A DNA stretch of 64,000 nt, from NCBI GenBank assembly GCA_022478985.1, contig JAKSZP010007887.1:1-64000 (forward strand), written 5' to 3'. Positions 55,202 through 64,000 of this stretch are shown one piece after another (positions within the stretch are counted from its first letter, which is position 1; the number at the start of each line of letters is the position of its first letter). The translations under genes were made by a program, and so were the position numbers. The notes under the pieces are model-generated. The model had not been told where the DNA came from and made no database searches. It was given only the letters and a program-made list of their open reading frames with translations. The DNA is from Massospora cicadina (lineage: Eukaryota > Entomophthoromycota > Entomophthoromycetes > Entomophthorales > Entomophthoraceae).

Positions 55202-55670
55202 CTTGACTCATTATTTTAAAACTTTTTGAGGAGGTTGACTGCCATAGTAGGGCCTTAGGAACTTTTCATAACCCTGTTGATAATCCTACCACTGGGCAAG
55301 TGTTTGATGGTATTAATATTGAATGATAGATATACAAATATTACATACAGTTTCTTCCATGACATGGACATTTTACGTATTCTTTTAAATCTGTATGTAT
55401 CTTAGTAATATACCTGGTAACCTTCTTTGAAATAATGCAAGGTTCATGGTATATAGCTTCCTGGGTTCTCTGATTAATCTCCCACATCAAGGCATCTCCA
55501 ATATGCTTCAGTTTAATCTAGATTAATATCATGACTAATCATTCAGAATACTCTTCTAGTCAGATCCCATCCTCATCTTCCATAAACAAATGCAAAAAGT
55601 GAGGCAAGGCAGGCTACTGACCATAGAGCAATTGGAAGGGTGATAATTCATGGAACTATGATAGCCAATA
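55202..55670 (-). pseudogene. Gyp-6 integrase C-terminal part
   Basis: On the minus strand below the LINE-b insertion, frames read LPIALWSVACLASLFAFVYG (near 55635-55575), resembling the ..TG.SPFeLlYGr.p segment after a gypsy integrase core. A further reading near 55290-55215 (YEKFLRPYYGS) could be the tail but is weak. The preceding core lies at 61020-61450 across LINE-b. No LTR for Gyp-6 was found in the window. Confidence 0.45.
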
Positions 55671-55680
55671 TTATAGGTGA
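55671..55680. repeat. LINE-b target-site duplication, left copy
   Basis: TTATAGGTGA, repeated exactly at 60975-60984. Confidence 0.8.
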
Positions 55681-55691
55681 ATATTATTTTC

Positions 55692-55722
55692 ATTTTTAAT
55701 TTTTTAATTTTTTAATTTTTAT
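55692..55722. repeat. LINE-b 3' tail, short AT tandem repeat
   Basis: Three to four near-copies of an 8-9 base ATTTTTTAA-type unit (ATTAAAAAA on the element strand). Several LINE clades end in short tandem repeats rather than plain poly(A). LINE-a ends in a shorter AATAAATAAA. Confidence 0.7.
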
Positions 55723-55912
55723 TCAGGGAAGGCCGACCAGGGGACGGACACTTCCAATAAGACACTAAACAACGAATCAAACTTCAGCAATAGGAGGGCG
55801 CCCCAGAGAAGCAGACGGTATCTCCTGTTGCCATCGGGAAAGTCAAGAGAAGGAAGGGGGTTATGCGTGCAGGGGCTTACTCCACTACTGAGCATGTATG
55901 TAGGATGGGTTC

Positions 55913-56494
55913 TTAAATGATGAACCAAACTGGGAACCAGGATGAGACCATCTCGCGGCAATGTGGCAGGAGGTACCCAAACATCCACGCTTGAAAGTGG
56001 TCCACAAGGTGCGAGTAGAACCGGCGTAGAGTTTCCTGGAGGGTGGGTTTGGAGCCTGAGATAGCATCTAAGACAATTGTATGGATAGTCCACATAGCGA
56101 TTGCTACTACTAAGGCATGGAGGGAAGGTGGAAGAGGGGAAACCATGGATAAAGCAAACATGTCTTGAGGCAGGCTGAAGGGCTGTGCTTGATCCTGTAG
56201 AAATAAACGCTGTATCTCATGCCATATTGCTTTTGATGGAGGGCACCCTTCCAGGCGGTAAACCAAAGTTCCATACTGGTCACATGTGACGCAAGATGAG
56301 TGCAAAGCGTTAGACTGCTCAGCAGTACAGTATACCCATCTCAAGCAGTGCCACACATTGGAATGAATATGCGGCTGCAGAAGAGGGTGGTGGGCGTACT
56401 TCCAGATGGCTTTCTGGGTATCTAGGGAGTAGGGGATGTCCACCATGTCCAGGTTGTCCACCCTGGCTATGGTAGGGGACCTCATGGGTATCAC
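55913..56494 (-). pseudogene. LINE-b ORF2 C-terminal Cys/His finger
   Basis: A 193-codon open frame: SNALHSSCVTCDQYGTLVYR then LEGCPPSKAIW, the same finger as LINE-a (CVMCGQYGTLFHLLEKC) but with the His replaced by Tyr, so one metal ligand is lost. The tail reads FALSMVSPLPPSLHALVVAI and HLVDHFQAWMFGYLL, the latter past the point where LINE-a has a stop. The frame is joined to RT through a short broken stretch (56500-56767). Confidence 0.78.
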
Positions 56495-56766
56495 TCCGTT
56501 CAGAATGGGTAGTCCTTATACTTCCTAGGTGAACTGAGGAGAAGGGCGCTCCCTCTGGGCAGTGTACCCTCAGATGCGAATTCTCCACCCAGCACTCCGC
56601 ATGGAGAGGAGGATCCTTTTGAAGTGGGGTGACATCCCATGTGGGCCCGCAGCAGAAGGATGTGAGGCAAGATACCTTAACAGAGAGTGGGAGTGGGTAG
56701 GGTTGCTGAGGCCCAGGGTGCGGGAGAAGTTGGAGCAGGCTGCGCGGGACCAGTGCTGGGCTAAGA

Positions 56767-57735
56767 TCATAGGTCTGGTGATGGCGGCGATCCAGGTGCC
56801 AAGAATTTTGGCAGCATGGGCCTCAAAGTTGAGCAGGCACATACCACCACTATGTGAGGGCCAAACATAACATCCAGGCGCACTGGCAGTGGGAGGCCTA
56901 ACCAAAGCCACCCTTGCAGAAGGGCATATAATGACTTAAAGAAACAAGGGGAAAAAGCAATGGCGTGGGCCCTAAACCAAACATTTGAAAGGAGCATAGA
57001 GTTGACTAGCACTACCCTGCCTGTAAGGGAGGTCTGGCGGGCTTTGAGGGAAGCTATGCATTTTGTAACGTTGTCTAGGATATGGTTTTCCATCACCATT
57101 GAGGCATACCCTCCTGCCTCCAGCCACACCCCCAAATGGCGGACAGGGCCAACGGTGGGGCGTGGCACAAAGGGGAGCATGAGCGGGGCGGAGTGGGGTG
57201 GGCAAGGAAAGCGATCATGTGAGTTGATTGATGAGGCAGGTAGAAAACGGGGCGCTGGAGCCCAGTGGGCTTGACACCGACCAAAAAGAACAATTTTAGT
57301 TTTGGAGGCGTTAAGTGCAGCATTACTTACCTTGAGGTAAACCTGGATAGTATCCTCAAGCGCACGTGCATAATGATTGTTGGACACCCCAACCACACAA
57401 TCATCAGCAAATGCCAACATCTTGACTGGTGCTTGGCCTTGCACATGGACACCAGAAAGGCGGGCATTCACATTACGCTGAAGTGGGTCAAGGCTGAAGT
57501 TATACAAGAGTGGGCTAAGAGGGTCCCCTTCGTGTAGGCCCCTTTGAGGGCGGACTACATCCTTGAGGAAGCCAGGGTCACGCACAGCCATTGTGGCGGA
57601 TTTCGTTACCAACATCACCCAATTAGTGAAGCAAAAGAGAAGGTGGAACTTGTGGAGGCAGGATCTGAGGTAATCCCAGTTGACTCTATCATAGGCCTTC
57701 TGCTGGTCTAAAAACACAAGTGCTCCAGAAGCCAT
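56767..57735 (-). CDS. LINE-b reverse transcriptase palm and thumb (322-codon open frame)
   Basis: The longest open frame of the window. ALVFLDQQKAYDRVNWDYLR near its start is the first catalytic Asp motif. GLHEGDPLSPLLYNFSLDPL is the conserved GxPQGxPLSP-type motif with Glu for Gln. The catalytic box FADDCVVGVSNN is intact at 57400-57411. AALNASKTKIVLFG and VGPVRHLGVWLEAGG follow as the usual NxxKT.i and LG motifs. The Met at 57735 is not the natural start: fingers continue upstream (58140-57802) across a short break. RT performs target-primed reverse transcription. The 322 open codons suggest LINE-b is among the younger or better-preserved elements, though the full ORF2 is not intact. Confidence 0.85.
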   Translation of the reverse strand: MASGALVFLDQQKAYDRVNWDYLRSCLHKFHLLFCFTNWVMLVTKSATMAVRDPGFLKDVVRPQRGLHEGDPLSPLLYNFSLDPLQRNVNARLSGVHVQGQAPVKMLAFADDCVVGVSNNHYARALEDTIQVYLKVSNAALNASKTKIVLFGRCQAHWAPAPRFLPASSINSHDRFPCPPHSAPLMLPFVPRPTVGPVRHLGVWLEAGGYASMVMENHILDNVTKCIASLKARQTSLTGRVVLVNSMLLSNVWFRAHAIAFSPCFFKSLYALLQGWLWLGLPLPVRLDVMFGPHIVVVCACSTLRPMLPKFLAPGSPPSPDL

Positions 57736-57801
57736 CGATTGACAGACATTGGCTACGGTGTGGATATTATCCCAAATCGACCTTTTGGGGATGAAACCAA
57801 A

Positions 57802-58685
57802 TTATTCAGGGGAGATGAGAGCAGAGGCAACAATATCTAGATGGTTAATTATGATTTTAGTAAAAGGTTTAATATCAGTGTTGGTGAGAGAAATGGGGCG
57901 CCAGTTTGCCAAGTCTAGCCTATCCCCTTTTTTGAATAGCGTAATGGTGTAGGCCTCTTTCCCTCCTGGTAGGAGGCGCGTTTCCAAAAGGCTCTGGTTA
58001 AGAGAGGCAAGCAGCAATGGGGATAAATCTTTGAAATACTTCTTATAGAACTCATAAGGGATGCCGTCTGTACCTGGGTTTTTATTGTACAGTGCACCAT
58101 GAATGGAGGACCAGAGTTCATCCTGAGTAATCAAATTCATTAACTATGGGAATTGTTAATGGTCCAGATATGTGCACTTTTAAGAAAATTTTCCATTTCA
58201 GCTGGCGGAATTGGGTCAAATCTATATAATTCAGAGTAATAATTTTGTATTTCAATCTCCACTTTGGCCGGTGTATCCGCGATGGAGTGGTCCTGCCTTC
58301 GCACATGTGTGCAGGCCAAACTCTGGCGTGGTGCAAAGAATTTTTGAAAAAAGTAAGAAGAATATGTATTGCCTGCTGTTATGTGCTTTGCTTTATACTG
58401 AACACAAACCCAATGCTTGTGTTGTCTTACCAGTGCATTGAGGTGAGCGGACACTTCCACCCACTTGTGACCCCAAACTGGGCTGTAGCCTGCAGCAGGG
58501 ACGTCAGACTCCAGGTAGTCCAATTCTGCCAGCGTGCACAAAATGACCTCTGAGGCATCCCACAAGTGACGGGAGGAGAGGTGGCGAGCCTGGCAGATTG
58601 TGTTTGCTTTGAAGGTTGACCAGGTGGAAATTGGGTCTGCACATAACGGTGTGGTAAACTCTGGGGCTGAGGTCTCAGTTTCCAC
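57802..58685 (-). pseudogene. LINE-b ORF2 linker and RT fingers
   Basis: The open frame 58685-58140 is the endonuclease-RT linker: AHLNALVRQHKHWVCVQYKA, matching LINE-a. The open frame 58140-57802 reads GTDGIPYEFYKKYFKDLSPL, LETRLLPGGKEAYTITLFKK and LANWRPISLTNTDIKPFTKI, the RT finger motifs. One stop near 58137-58140 separates the two frames. Confidence 0.82.
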
Positions 58686-59490
58686 CTATGATGAAAATCT
58701 TGGTGATGCAATCTCGACGGGGCAGTTTTTGCCACTTTGGCACCTGGTCCATTGGATCGAACAAACAGAAGGAAACTGATAACAACCTGTGGTCGTATAA
58801 ATTGATTTTTATTGTGGTGAAGTGGGAAATTTGGACTTGAAATTTTAATGGCATGAGAATAAGGTCAATGCTGGTCATGGACCTTAGCTGGCCATTGTGC
58901 GCGTGGGGGCAAGACATGTTAGTGAGTAGCAGTGCATGATGTGGCAGAGTATCAAACAACCCTAGGGTGGCTTTGAGAATGCGAAGTTTAATGTGCCACC
59001 TGTGGGGTGTATGCAACGTGGGCAAGTGGTCTGTGGTTGGGTTTGTCCAGGAGTTCATGTTGCCAACAAATGAGTTGGGGGGTAGCGGAAGGGAAGTAAT
59101 GGCTGAGAAGAATTCCCAATGATCTCATGCACAGGTTGGGGCATAAATGTTAGCAACACCGTGCACTTCGTCATCCTATGAAAAGGTGACTACAAGGATG
59201 CAGCCATCGAGGTAGATTTTGACAAAAATAAATTTAAAATAAAGATTCACTCAAACAACACCCCACAGTGCATAGACCAAAAGGAAAGGGAAGGGGGAGC
59301 ATGGTTGACCATGCTTCCTCTGCACCATGTGGACAGTGGGTTTCCTGAATGGCCAGGATGTCCACGGGCAAATTATTCTTTGAAAACTCAGTTTTCTAGC
59401 CCAGGACGGCGAGGCCTTGAGTCCAGCAATGTTCAACGTCATGTAAGTGAAGGCTCCCCCATCGCACCTTAGGTGCATGGGGAAGGGCAC
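58675..59490 (-). pseudogene. LINE-b ORF2 endonuclease domain
   Basis: Starts GGAFTYMTLNIAGLKA (near 59460-59415, the NxxGL motif), then in another frame PVDILAIQETHCPH (near 59370-59330, catalytic QETH intact). The end is open at 59058-58675: TSIDLILMPLKFQVQIS and IKINLYDHRLLSVSF, where SDH has become YDH. APE-type fold inferred from these motifs; the middle GDxN box lies in a broken stretch near 59060-59040 (NSWTNP in one frame). Confidence 0.75.
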
Positions 59491-59729
59491 CCATGCCCTT
59501 CAGCCTTCAAATTCTCAGTATGTCGCTGCTTGGCAGCACAGGTATTCTGTGCTATAAAGTATGGTTTGGTATGGGAAGTTTTAGCTGTGGGGTTCGCATT
59601 GGCTTTTGCCTTCTGCTTTTTCTTCACTGTGGGACAAGTTTTTGACATTGTGTGTACTTGCGGTGCACCATCACATGAAGTTGGAATTTTGGCAGGTTTA
59701 TTGTTAAGAAATTTGGTTCCAATCGATGC

Positions 59730-60725
59730 TTAGTAGCATTGGTCAGGTGAAACTGACTCACCCATCATGTTTTCAGCTTGGATGGCCCAATCAGCTTGGG
59801 CGTCCCAATCTGATTGGTGGAGGGATTTGTGAGCCGCTTCCACTGCAAATGTCTCTATGTCCTCCTGGAGCTGGGCTGGCAGAATCACAGAAGTGGTCTT
59901 GGACGCCTCCTTGGCCACCGCCTTGCAGGCCTGCTTGGCCTTCTTACTCTCCTGCGGGGACACAGGTTTTACTAGAATTTAGCACCCTTGCGCTCCCCAT
60001 GGGAAGGCTGCATTGGTGTCTAGTGCCAGTTCATAATGAGTGTCTGCACCGCACATTGCATCTGAGATAATTTCAGTTTGAGTAATGCCCTCCTTGGTGG
60101 GGAAGGTATGGGCCTTGTTGACAAAAGCATGACAGAAAGTGCAGATAGGAGGTGCGTTATCCATGGTGACCCTGAATGGGTGGGAGCTTTACCCATTGAT
60201 TTCGATAAAAGAGTTATGTGGGATTTGGGTCAAATCACCTTCTATCTCCACAGATGGGGTGAGAACAGCAATCGCTTTGCCCGTTCACAGGTCTGGCATG
60301 AGCGTAAAGTGCTGCGTTTCAAAGGATTGGATTTTTCCATATAAAGCAAGCTCAGCCTTCAGGTGGTGCTCCAGTACGGTGCACTTGACTGTAGTAGGTA
60401 GGAAGTCAAAAGTTACAAAAATTTGGTTAGATTTAGTCCAGTGGGTGGCTTTGTTTCAACTACCCATTGACCGTCCAGGAGGTCCACTACTACATGCACT
60501 TTTACAGCTTTATTTGCCGCATCTTTGTTTTTGAATCCAAGATCCAGCCAACTGTGAGGCATGGAGTGTGGTGCGATGTACACCGCATTCAGGAAATGCG
60601 TGAGTACATCTCCACAAAACTTCTCCCAAAGCGTCGTTTGTTAGATATCCAGAAACATATGCACCCTGTGTTCCACCAACAATAGTGGTTGGGAGTGCAG
60701 CATATTGATGAACTGGTTTCAGCAC
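59730..60725 (-). pseudogene. LINE-b ORF1 with destroyed zinc knuckle
   Basis: Starts KPVHQYAALPTTIVGGTQGA (60725-60650), aligned with LINE-a ORF1. An RRM-like middle follows in broken frames (60534-60180). At about 60155-60110 the knuckle reads CTFCHAFVNKAHTF: the His is Asn and the last Cys is Phe, so only two of four ligands remain. The open C-terminus 59963-59730 reads MSPQESKKAKQACKAVAKEA, basic and helical, and ends ENMMGESVSPDQCY, beyond the LINE-a stop. Confidence 0.75.
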
Positions 60726-60974
60726 TCTTGCCAGGCCAAAATTTCTGGGTAAATGGTAACCACCGGTTTTTACTATTAATTCTATCTATTCTGCAAAACT
60801 CACCAGAGCATTTATAAAACTTGGTTGATGTAGGGCCTACGCCTGTTCCCTAAACTTTATTCGCATAACTTCTCCCTGAAATTGGGTGCAAACTAATCTC
60901 CTCAATGAGATTATTAAACTTTACTAGACTTGAATTAAATTTGTTGCAAAAGTGTTTGCAACGAGAGAGTAAAG

Positions 60975-60984
60975 TTATAGGTGA
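60975..60984. repeat. LINE-b target-site duplication, right copy
   Basis: TTATAGGTGA, exact match to 55671-55680. Confidence 0.8.
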
Positions 60985-62831
60985 TTTTATAGTCCAACAT
61001 AAAGCCCATTGATATTGGGAAGCGGCAACAAGCTTGTGGAGAGTTTGTTAACAGTTCCATTGACTCTATTGACAGTCTTGTTACTCTCAAGATAATAAGG
61101 GGCATCTAGAACCCCTCTAATCCCCATGAGATCATTTTGTTTTAGGATTATCCTAGAGATGTTTTTGCAAGGTTGTCTATTAAGAAGCCTGCAGATACCC
61201 ATTTCTATGGATAATGCATTCCGATGCGATTTTAGCAGTAGTGACTGCTATAACATTACAAATGAGTTTATCCTTAAACCACATAATCAAATGATCATTA
61301 GCCACAATAATGTATCAGTAATTTAAGTTGCTGACAGGAAAGGGTCAGATAGCATTAATCAAGATTGTATGCCAAGCATAATTTGTATCAACTAATTGGT
61401 CAGTGGTGGAAGCCTTGAGAGGATGTTGCAATTGAAATTATTAACACTTCATTTAGATGTCCTGAATATCAAACCCCATGGACTCCCAGCAGTAGCTCTA
61501 TTGGACTTACTTTGAAACTTGTTCAGTCCGCCATTAACAACTAAATGGGCTTGCCTAAAAATTAATGGTTGTTTATATGGGACTGGGTATAAGCACTTTA
61601 GGTCATCACTCCAAAATTGTATAGTATACTGTTCCAGTGCTTCCAAGTTCTTTATTTATTGGTCCAAGGTGATGCTAATGGTAAGCTGCTCATCATCAAA
61701 TTTTTATTTTCATTTTTTAACAGTTAGTCCACACAAGGGGACAACACAGAAACAATAGGCAACATGGAATGTCTGACAGTGTTATGATAAGAGTGAATCA
61801 ACCAGTGTACTATTTTGTGATTGTAATCCTGGAGATTTAGTGCTCATATGGATGAACGTCCTTCTGGTTCTTTAAGAATGTACAGCCACTGCAATGAGGC
61901 ATAATTGGTGATGACTTAGAACTTAGTCCCCTGAAGGTAAAAGCTGAATTTTTTATAAAAAATAAAGGTTAACCATTCACATTATGTTACTATATAGTTT
62001 ATTTACTGCTTAGTGAGGGCGCGGCTGCAAAGACTACTGGATGTTCCATCCCATGTTCATCACATTGGGATAGCATGGCTCCAATTGCAGTCAAGCAGGC
62101 GTAGGATTGAATATTAAAATACGGCCAAAATTTTAGCAGCATAACATAGGCTCTCAGGTTAAAGTTGTTTTCGACTTATTGTAGCTTCCTTACAATCCTT
62201 AGATCATTGAAAGGTCACCCTACTTGAAAATAGATGGAATAATGGTTCAGCTAGTTGTAAATTCTTAAATGAACTGACAGGAGTATCTTATTATTTCAAA
62301 AAACACTTGTACGTCTCTTAAGTCTGGGCTCCTCATGCATTAATTGTCTCAAGCTTTTGAGGGCGGGGGTATGCCTTAAGTATTGACAATTTGACACAGG
62401 TAATTTATTTGAGTCTTAAAAAATTGACGCTTTCTGGGTTGAATCTTTAACTAAGAATTGCTATCCATTTAAATACTACCTCTAAGTGGGACAAATACTG
62501 TGGAAAAGTATGCAAAGCACTTTGATATAATTGAAGTTTACAAAGATGAAGATCAATCTCATATTATCTAGGATGGTTTCCATGGCTCTTCAAAAGTTGG
62601 GGCACACTGTACGGTCCCTGAGGCATGCACGTTGGTAGTATACCCTTAGACGTGATGATGGTGGGTTTTTCCTGTTCTTCCTTAGGCAAGTGAATCTGCC
62701 AATAGCCACTGATGAGATTTAAAGCACTAAAATACTTGGCACCTTCTAGTTGATTGAGGGTATCATATACTTGTGGTAAGGGGTACAAATCTCTCTTTTA
62801 GTTCTCTAACATAATTAACTGATAATTTATC
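60985..62831 (-). pseudogene. Gyp-6 pol: integrase core, RNase H and reverse transcriptase
   Basis: RT at 62788-62564 is clear: YPLPQVYDTLNQLEGAKYFS, ALNLISGYWQIHLPKEEQEK, ITSKGILPTCMPQG (usually FiT..GlyefnvMPFG). It continues upstream to 62831, where HL4 interrupts it. RNase H in between (62300-61600) is broken. The integrase core at 61380-61030 reads DTNYAWHTILINAI, YIIVANDHLIMWFKDKLICN, VTTAKIASECIIHRNGYLQ and NKTVNRVNGTVNKLSTSLL, the sNG..ER.N.tl region. This pol type (SGYWQI) differs from Gyp-3/Gyp-5. The YxDD box could not be placed. Confidence 0.72.
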
Positions 62832-64000
62832 CCTACCTACTCTCTTTCCACTTGACATAACTTTATGAGCAAATCTTATGGAAAAAGTAAATTTTGATAT
62901 CCCTCTGTAGTTTTTCTCTGATATTCTCAGATTCCCCGCTGGTTGCTCCAGTGTGGGGCAGTGGCAAAACTTTCCCTGCCATTTTCCATCTGGCGGGAAA
63001 ATGCACTTATCTGGCTTGCCCAGTCATACCAAACCCCTGGGATGATTCATTCCTCCCAAGTATCTTGACGCCCACCTCACTTTCACCCAAGTGGTGCCTC
63101 ATTGCCCCCTGGTGCTCCCCCAGAGCAACATGCATTTTGGACTTAGGGTCATTATGGTAAGCTTTTCCCTTATTATGACCAAGCCATTATCAAAATGGCT
63201 CATGCGGTGATGACTCCCACCAGTTTTTTTGATTTTCCGCCCCTATAAGGGGTATTTTGATCTTGGCTTCACCTGTGAAGCTGACGCTGCCACTGCGGCA
63301 ACTGTGCCCCTGGTTTTCCAGGGTACCCCACTCCCCACAATTTGGACCCAGCTCCCAGTGGATACCAATTTGCTGGTTCAGTTTGTGGTTTGCCCACACA
63401 TCTCCCCCCCTGTGGTGCTCCACCAGGAACTTATGGACGGTTTGGCAGCCAATGGCTCCAACACCATCTTACAATTTGTGGTCCAAAGTGGGGTACATGC
63501 CCCACTGGGCCTTGGGCATATGCTACAATCAGCCCTGAAACAAAAAATTGCCCTGTCAATTCCCTCTCACGCAATGTCCCCTCTGCCCCTGACCATCCGT
63601 TCTGGGCCTATGTTGAGGGAGGGCGGATGATCTGTCTGTTCTATATGAGCTGGACCACTCAAATGCAAGTGCCCTTCCTTAGCTGCTTATGATGGCTCTG
63701 ATTTTTCATCTGAAAGCTTCCAATTCACTTCCCACCTTGCACCAGTTCCAGTATGGGGTATGATCCTACCTTCCCCTCCCCCAAAGCCTGTTGCTGCAGC
63801 TGTGCCTGCAGCCACCAATCATCTTCTTCTTCGCCCTCAGTGCCACACATGCTCCCTCCAATCAAACACCAGCTTGTACCCCAGTTCACCCCCATGCTTC
63901 CTCCAAAAAATTAAACAAACCTCAACCATATGCCGATTCACCAATTCAATTTAACCAAAAACCTATGAGAATTATTAGCTAAAATTGACGAATCAGGTAA
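62832..64000 (+). mobile_element. HL4: ORF1-only retroelement, running off the window end
   Basis: Begins with ACTCTCTTTCCACTTG and ATGGAAAAAGTA, matching the first 60 bases of HL3 (ACTCTCATTCC, ATGGAAAAAAGTA). CCAGTGTGGGGCAGTGGCAAAAC (in two parts) at 62951-62973 is nearly identical to HL3. It interrupts the Gyp-6 RT. The 3' end is beyond 64000. Confidence 0.78.
63190..63960 (+). pseudogene. HL4 ORF1-like protein, N-terminal to linker
   Basis: Open at 63229-63630 (133 codons, the longest of the family): YKGYFDLGFTCEADAATAAT, VPLVFQGTPLPTIWTQLPVD, LLVQFVVCPHISPPVVLHQE, LMDGLAANGSNTILQFVVQS. This gives the best view of the RRM-like domain, which resembles DIGFTTAADAERAASTKIEI of LINE-c ORF1. 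The knuckle position (63630-63690) is degenerate, keeping only LYELDHS (FELDHLK in HL3). A Pro-rich linker follows to 63960, with MRIIS in place of WDLLDE. Confidence 0.65.

Larger units (their letters stand above)
55681..60974 (-). mobile_element. LINE-b: full-length non-LTR element in Gyp-6, same family as LINE-a
   Basis: 5294 bp between exact 10-bp TSDs. 5' end near 60970 (ACTTTACTCTCTCGTTGCAA on the minus strand); 3' end GTCCCCTGGTCGGCCTTCCC then an ATTAAAAAATT-type tail. Aligns with LINE-a over its full length, with roughly 80-85% identity by eye at the 3' end. Better preserved than LINE-a: its RT has a 322-codon open frame. Gyp-6 integrase text lies on both sides. Confidence 0.9.

Noticed and set aside
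55413..55443. CCTGGTAACCTTCTTTGAAA and AAGGTTCATGG resemble the HL3 3' end plus its target, suggesting the missing 3' half of HL1
   Set aside because: In HL3 the AAGGTTCA belongs to the target duplication, not the element, and no such 8-mer precedes HL1 at 1228. The 230 bases before it do not align convincingly with the HL 3' region.
1..64000. Search for CRISPR arrays, operons with Shine-Dalgarno sites, rRNA, tRNA or plasmid/phage modules
   Set aside because: None were recognised; all repeats are explained by LTRs, LINEs, HL copies or the two short tandem arrays, and the gene content is eukaryotic retrotransposon.

Overview
The window looks like repeat-dense, gene-poor nuclear DNA from a eukaryote, most likely a fungus. 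No host gene, rRNA, tRNA or CRISPR could be recognised. What can be read is retrotransposon: Ty3/gypsy elements (several with a chromodomain-like tail after the integrase), LINEs (non-LTR elements with ORF1 zinc knuckle, endonuclease, reverse transcriptase and a C-terminal Cys/His finger) and a small ORF1-only family. Nearly every reading frame is broken by stops and frameshifts. Many differences between paired copies are transitions, often CG to TG or CA, which suggests methylation-driven decay. The fungal assignment is inferred from the element types; other eukaryotes with chromoviruses and L1-like LINEs are not excluded.

Layout. The window is a set of nested insertions, resolved by paired LTRs, target-site duplications (TSDs) and reading frames that resume across junctions. 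Left edge: 1-1227 unassigned; then an ORF1-only element (HL1, 1228-3613) carrying a solo LTR (1516-2826). From 3614 to 55201 runs one very old gypsy element, Gyp-1 (+ strand), cut by: HL2 (about 4290-6312), HL3 (7350-9264), solo LTR-2 (10756-11645), gypsy Gyp-2 (11953-18883, + strand), gypsy Gyp-3 (19602-52574, - strand) and a 1.1-kb insert with 75-bp tandem repeats (52652-53768). Gyp-3 is split by Gyp-4 (about 20696-47690, - strand). Gyp-4 has LINE-c in its 3' LTR (about 21528-27463) and gypsy Gyp-5 in its gag (32166-44750, - strand). Gyp-5 has LINE-a (37189-42456, + strand) between gag and protease. Right edge: gypsy Gyp-6 (- strand, 55202-55670 and 60985-62831) cut by LINE-b (55681-60974, - strand) and by HL4 (62832 to the window end).

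The deepest chain is therefore Gyp-1 > Gyp-3 > Gyp-4 > Gyp-5 > LINE-a. LTR divergence judged by eye falls in the same order: Gyp-1 LTRs are barely alignable, while Gyp-5 LTRs are about 91% identical over the first 165 bases.

The most unusual items are: (1) in the Gyp-5 and Gyp-3 families the pol frame runs through the polypurine tract into the LTR and encodes a conserved domain there, traces of which also occur in solo LTR-1; (2) the HL family encodes only an ORF1-like protein with a zinc knuckle and ends in a tail like that of LINE-a/LINE-b, so it looks like a LINE-dependent non-autonomous element; (3) the Gyp-2 gag region holds a collagen-like Gly-X-Y stretch. All identifications rest on reading motifs by eye.
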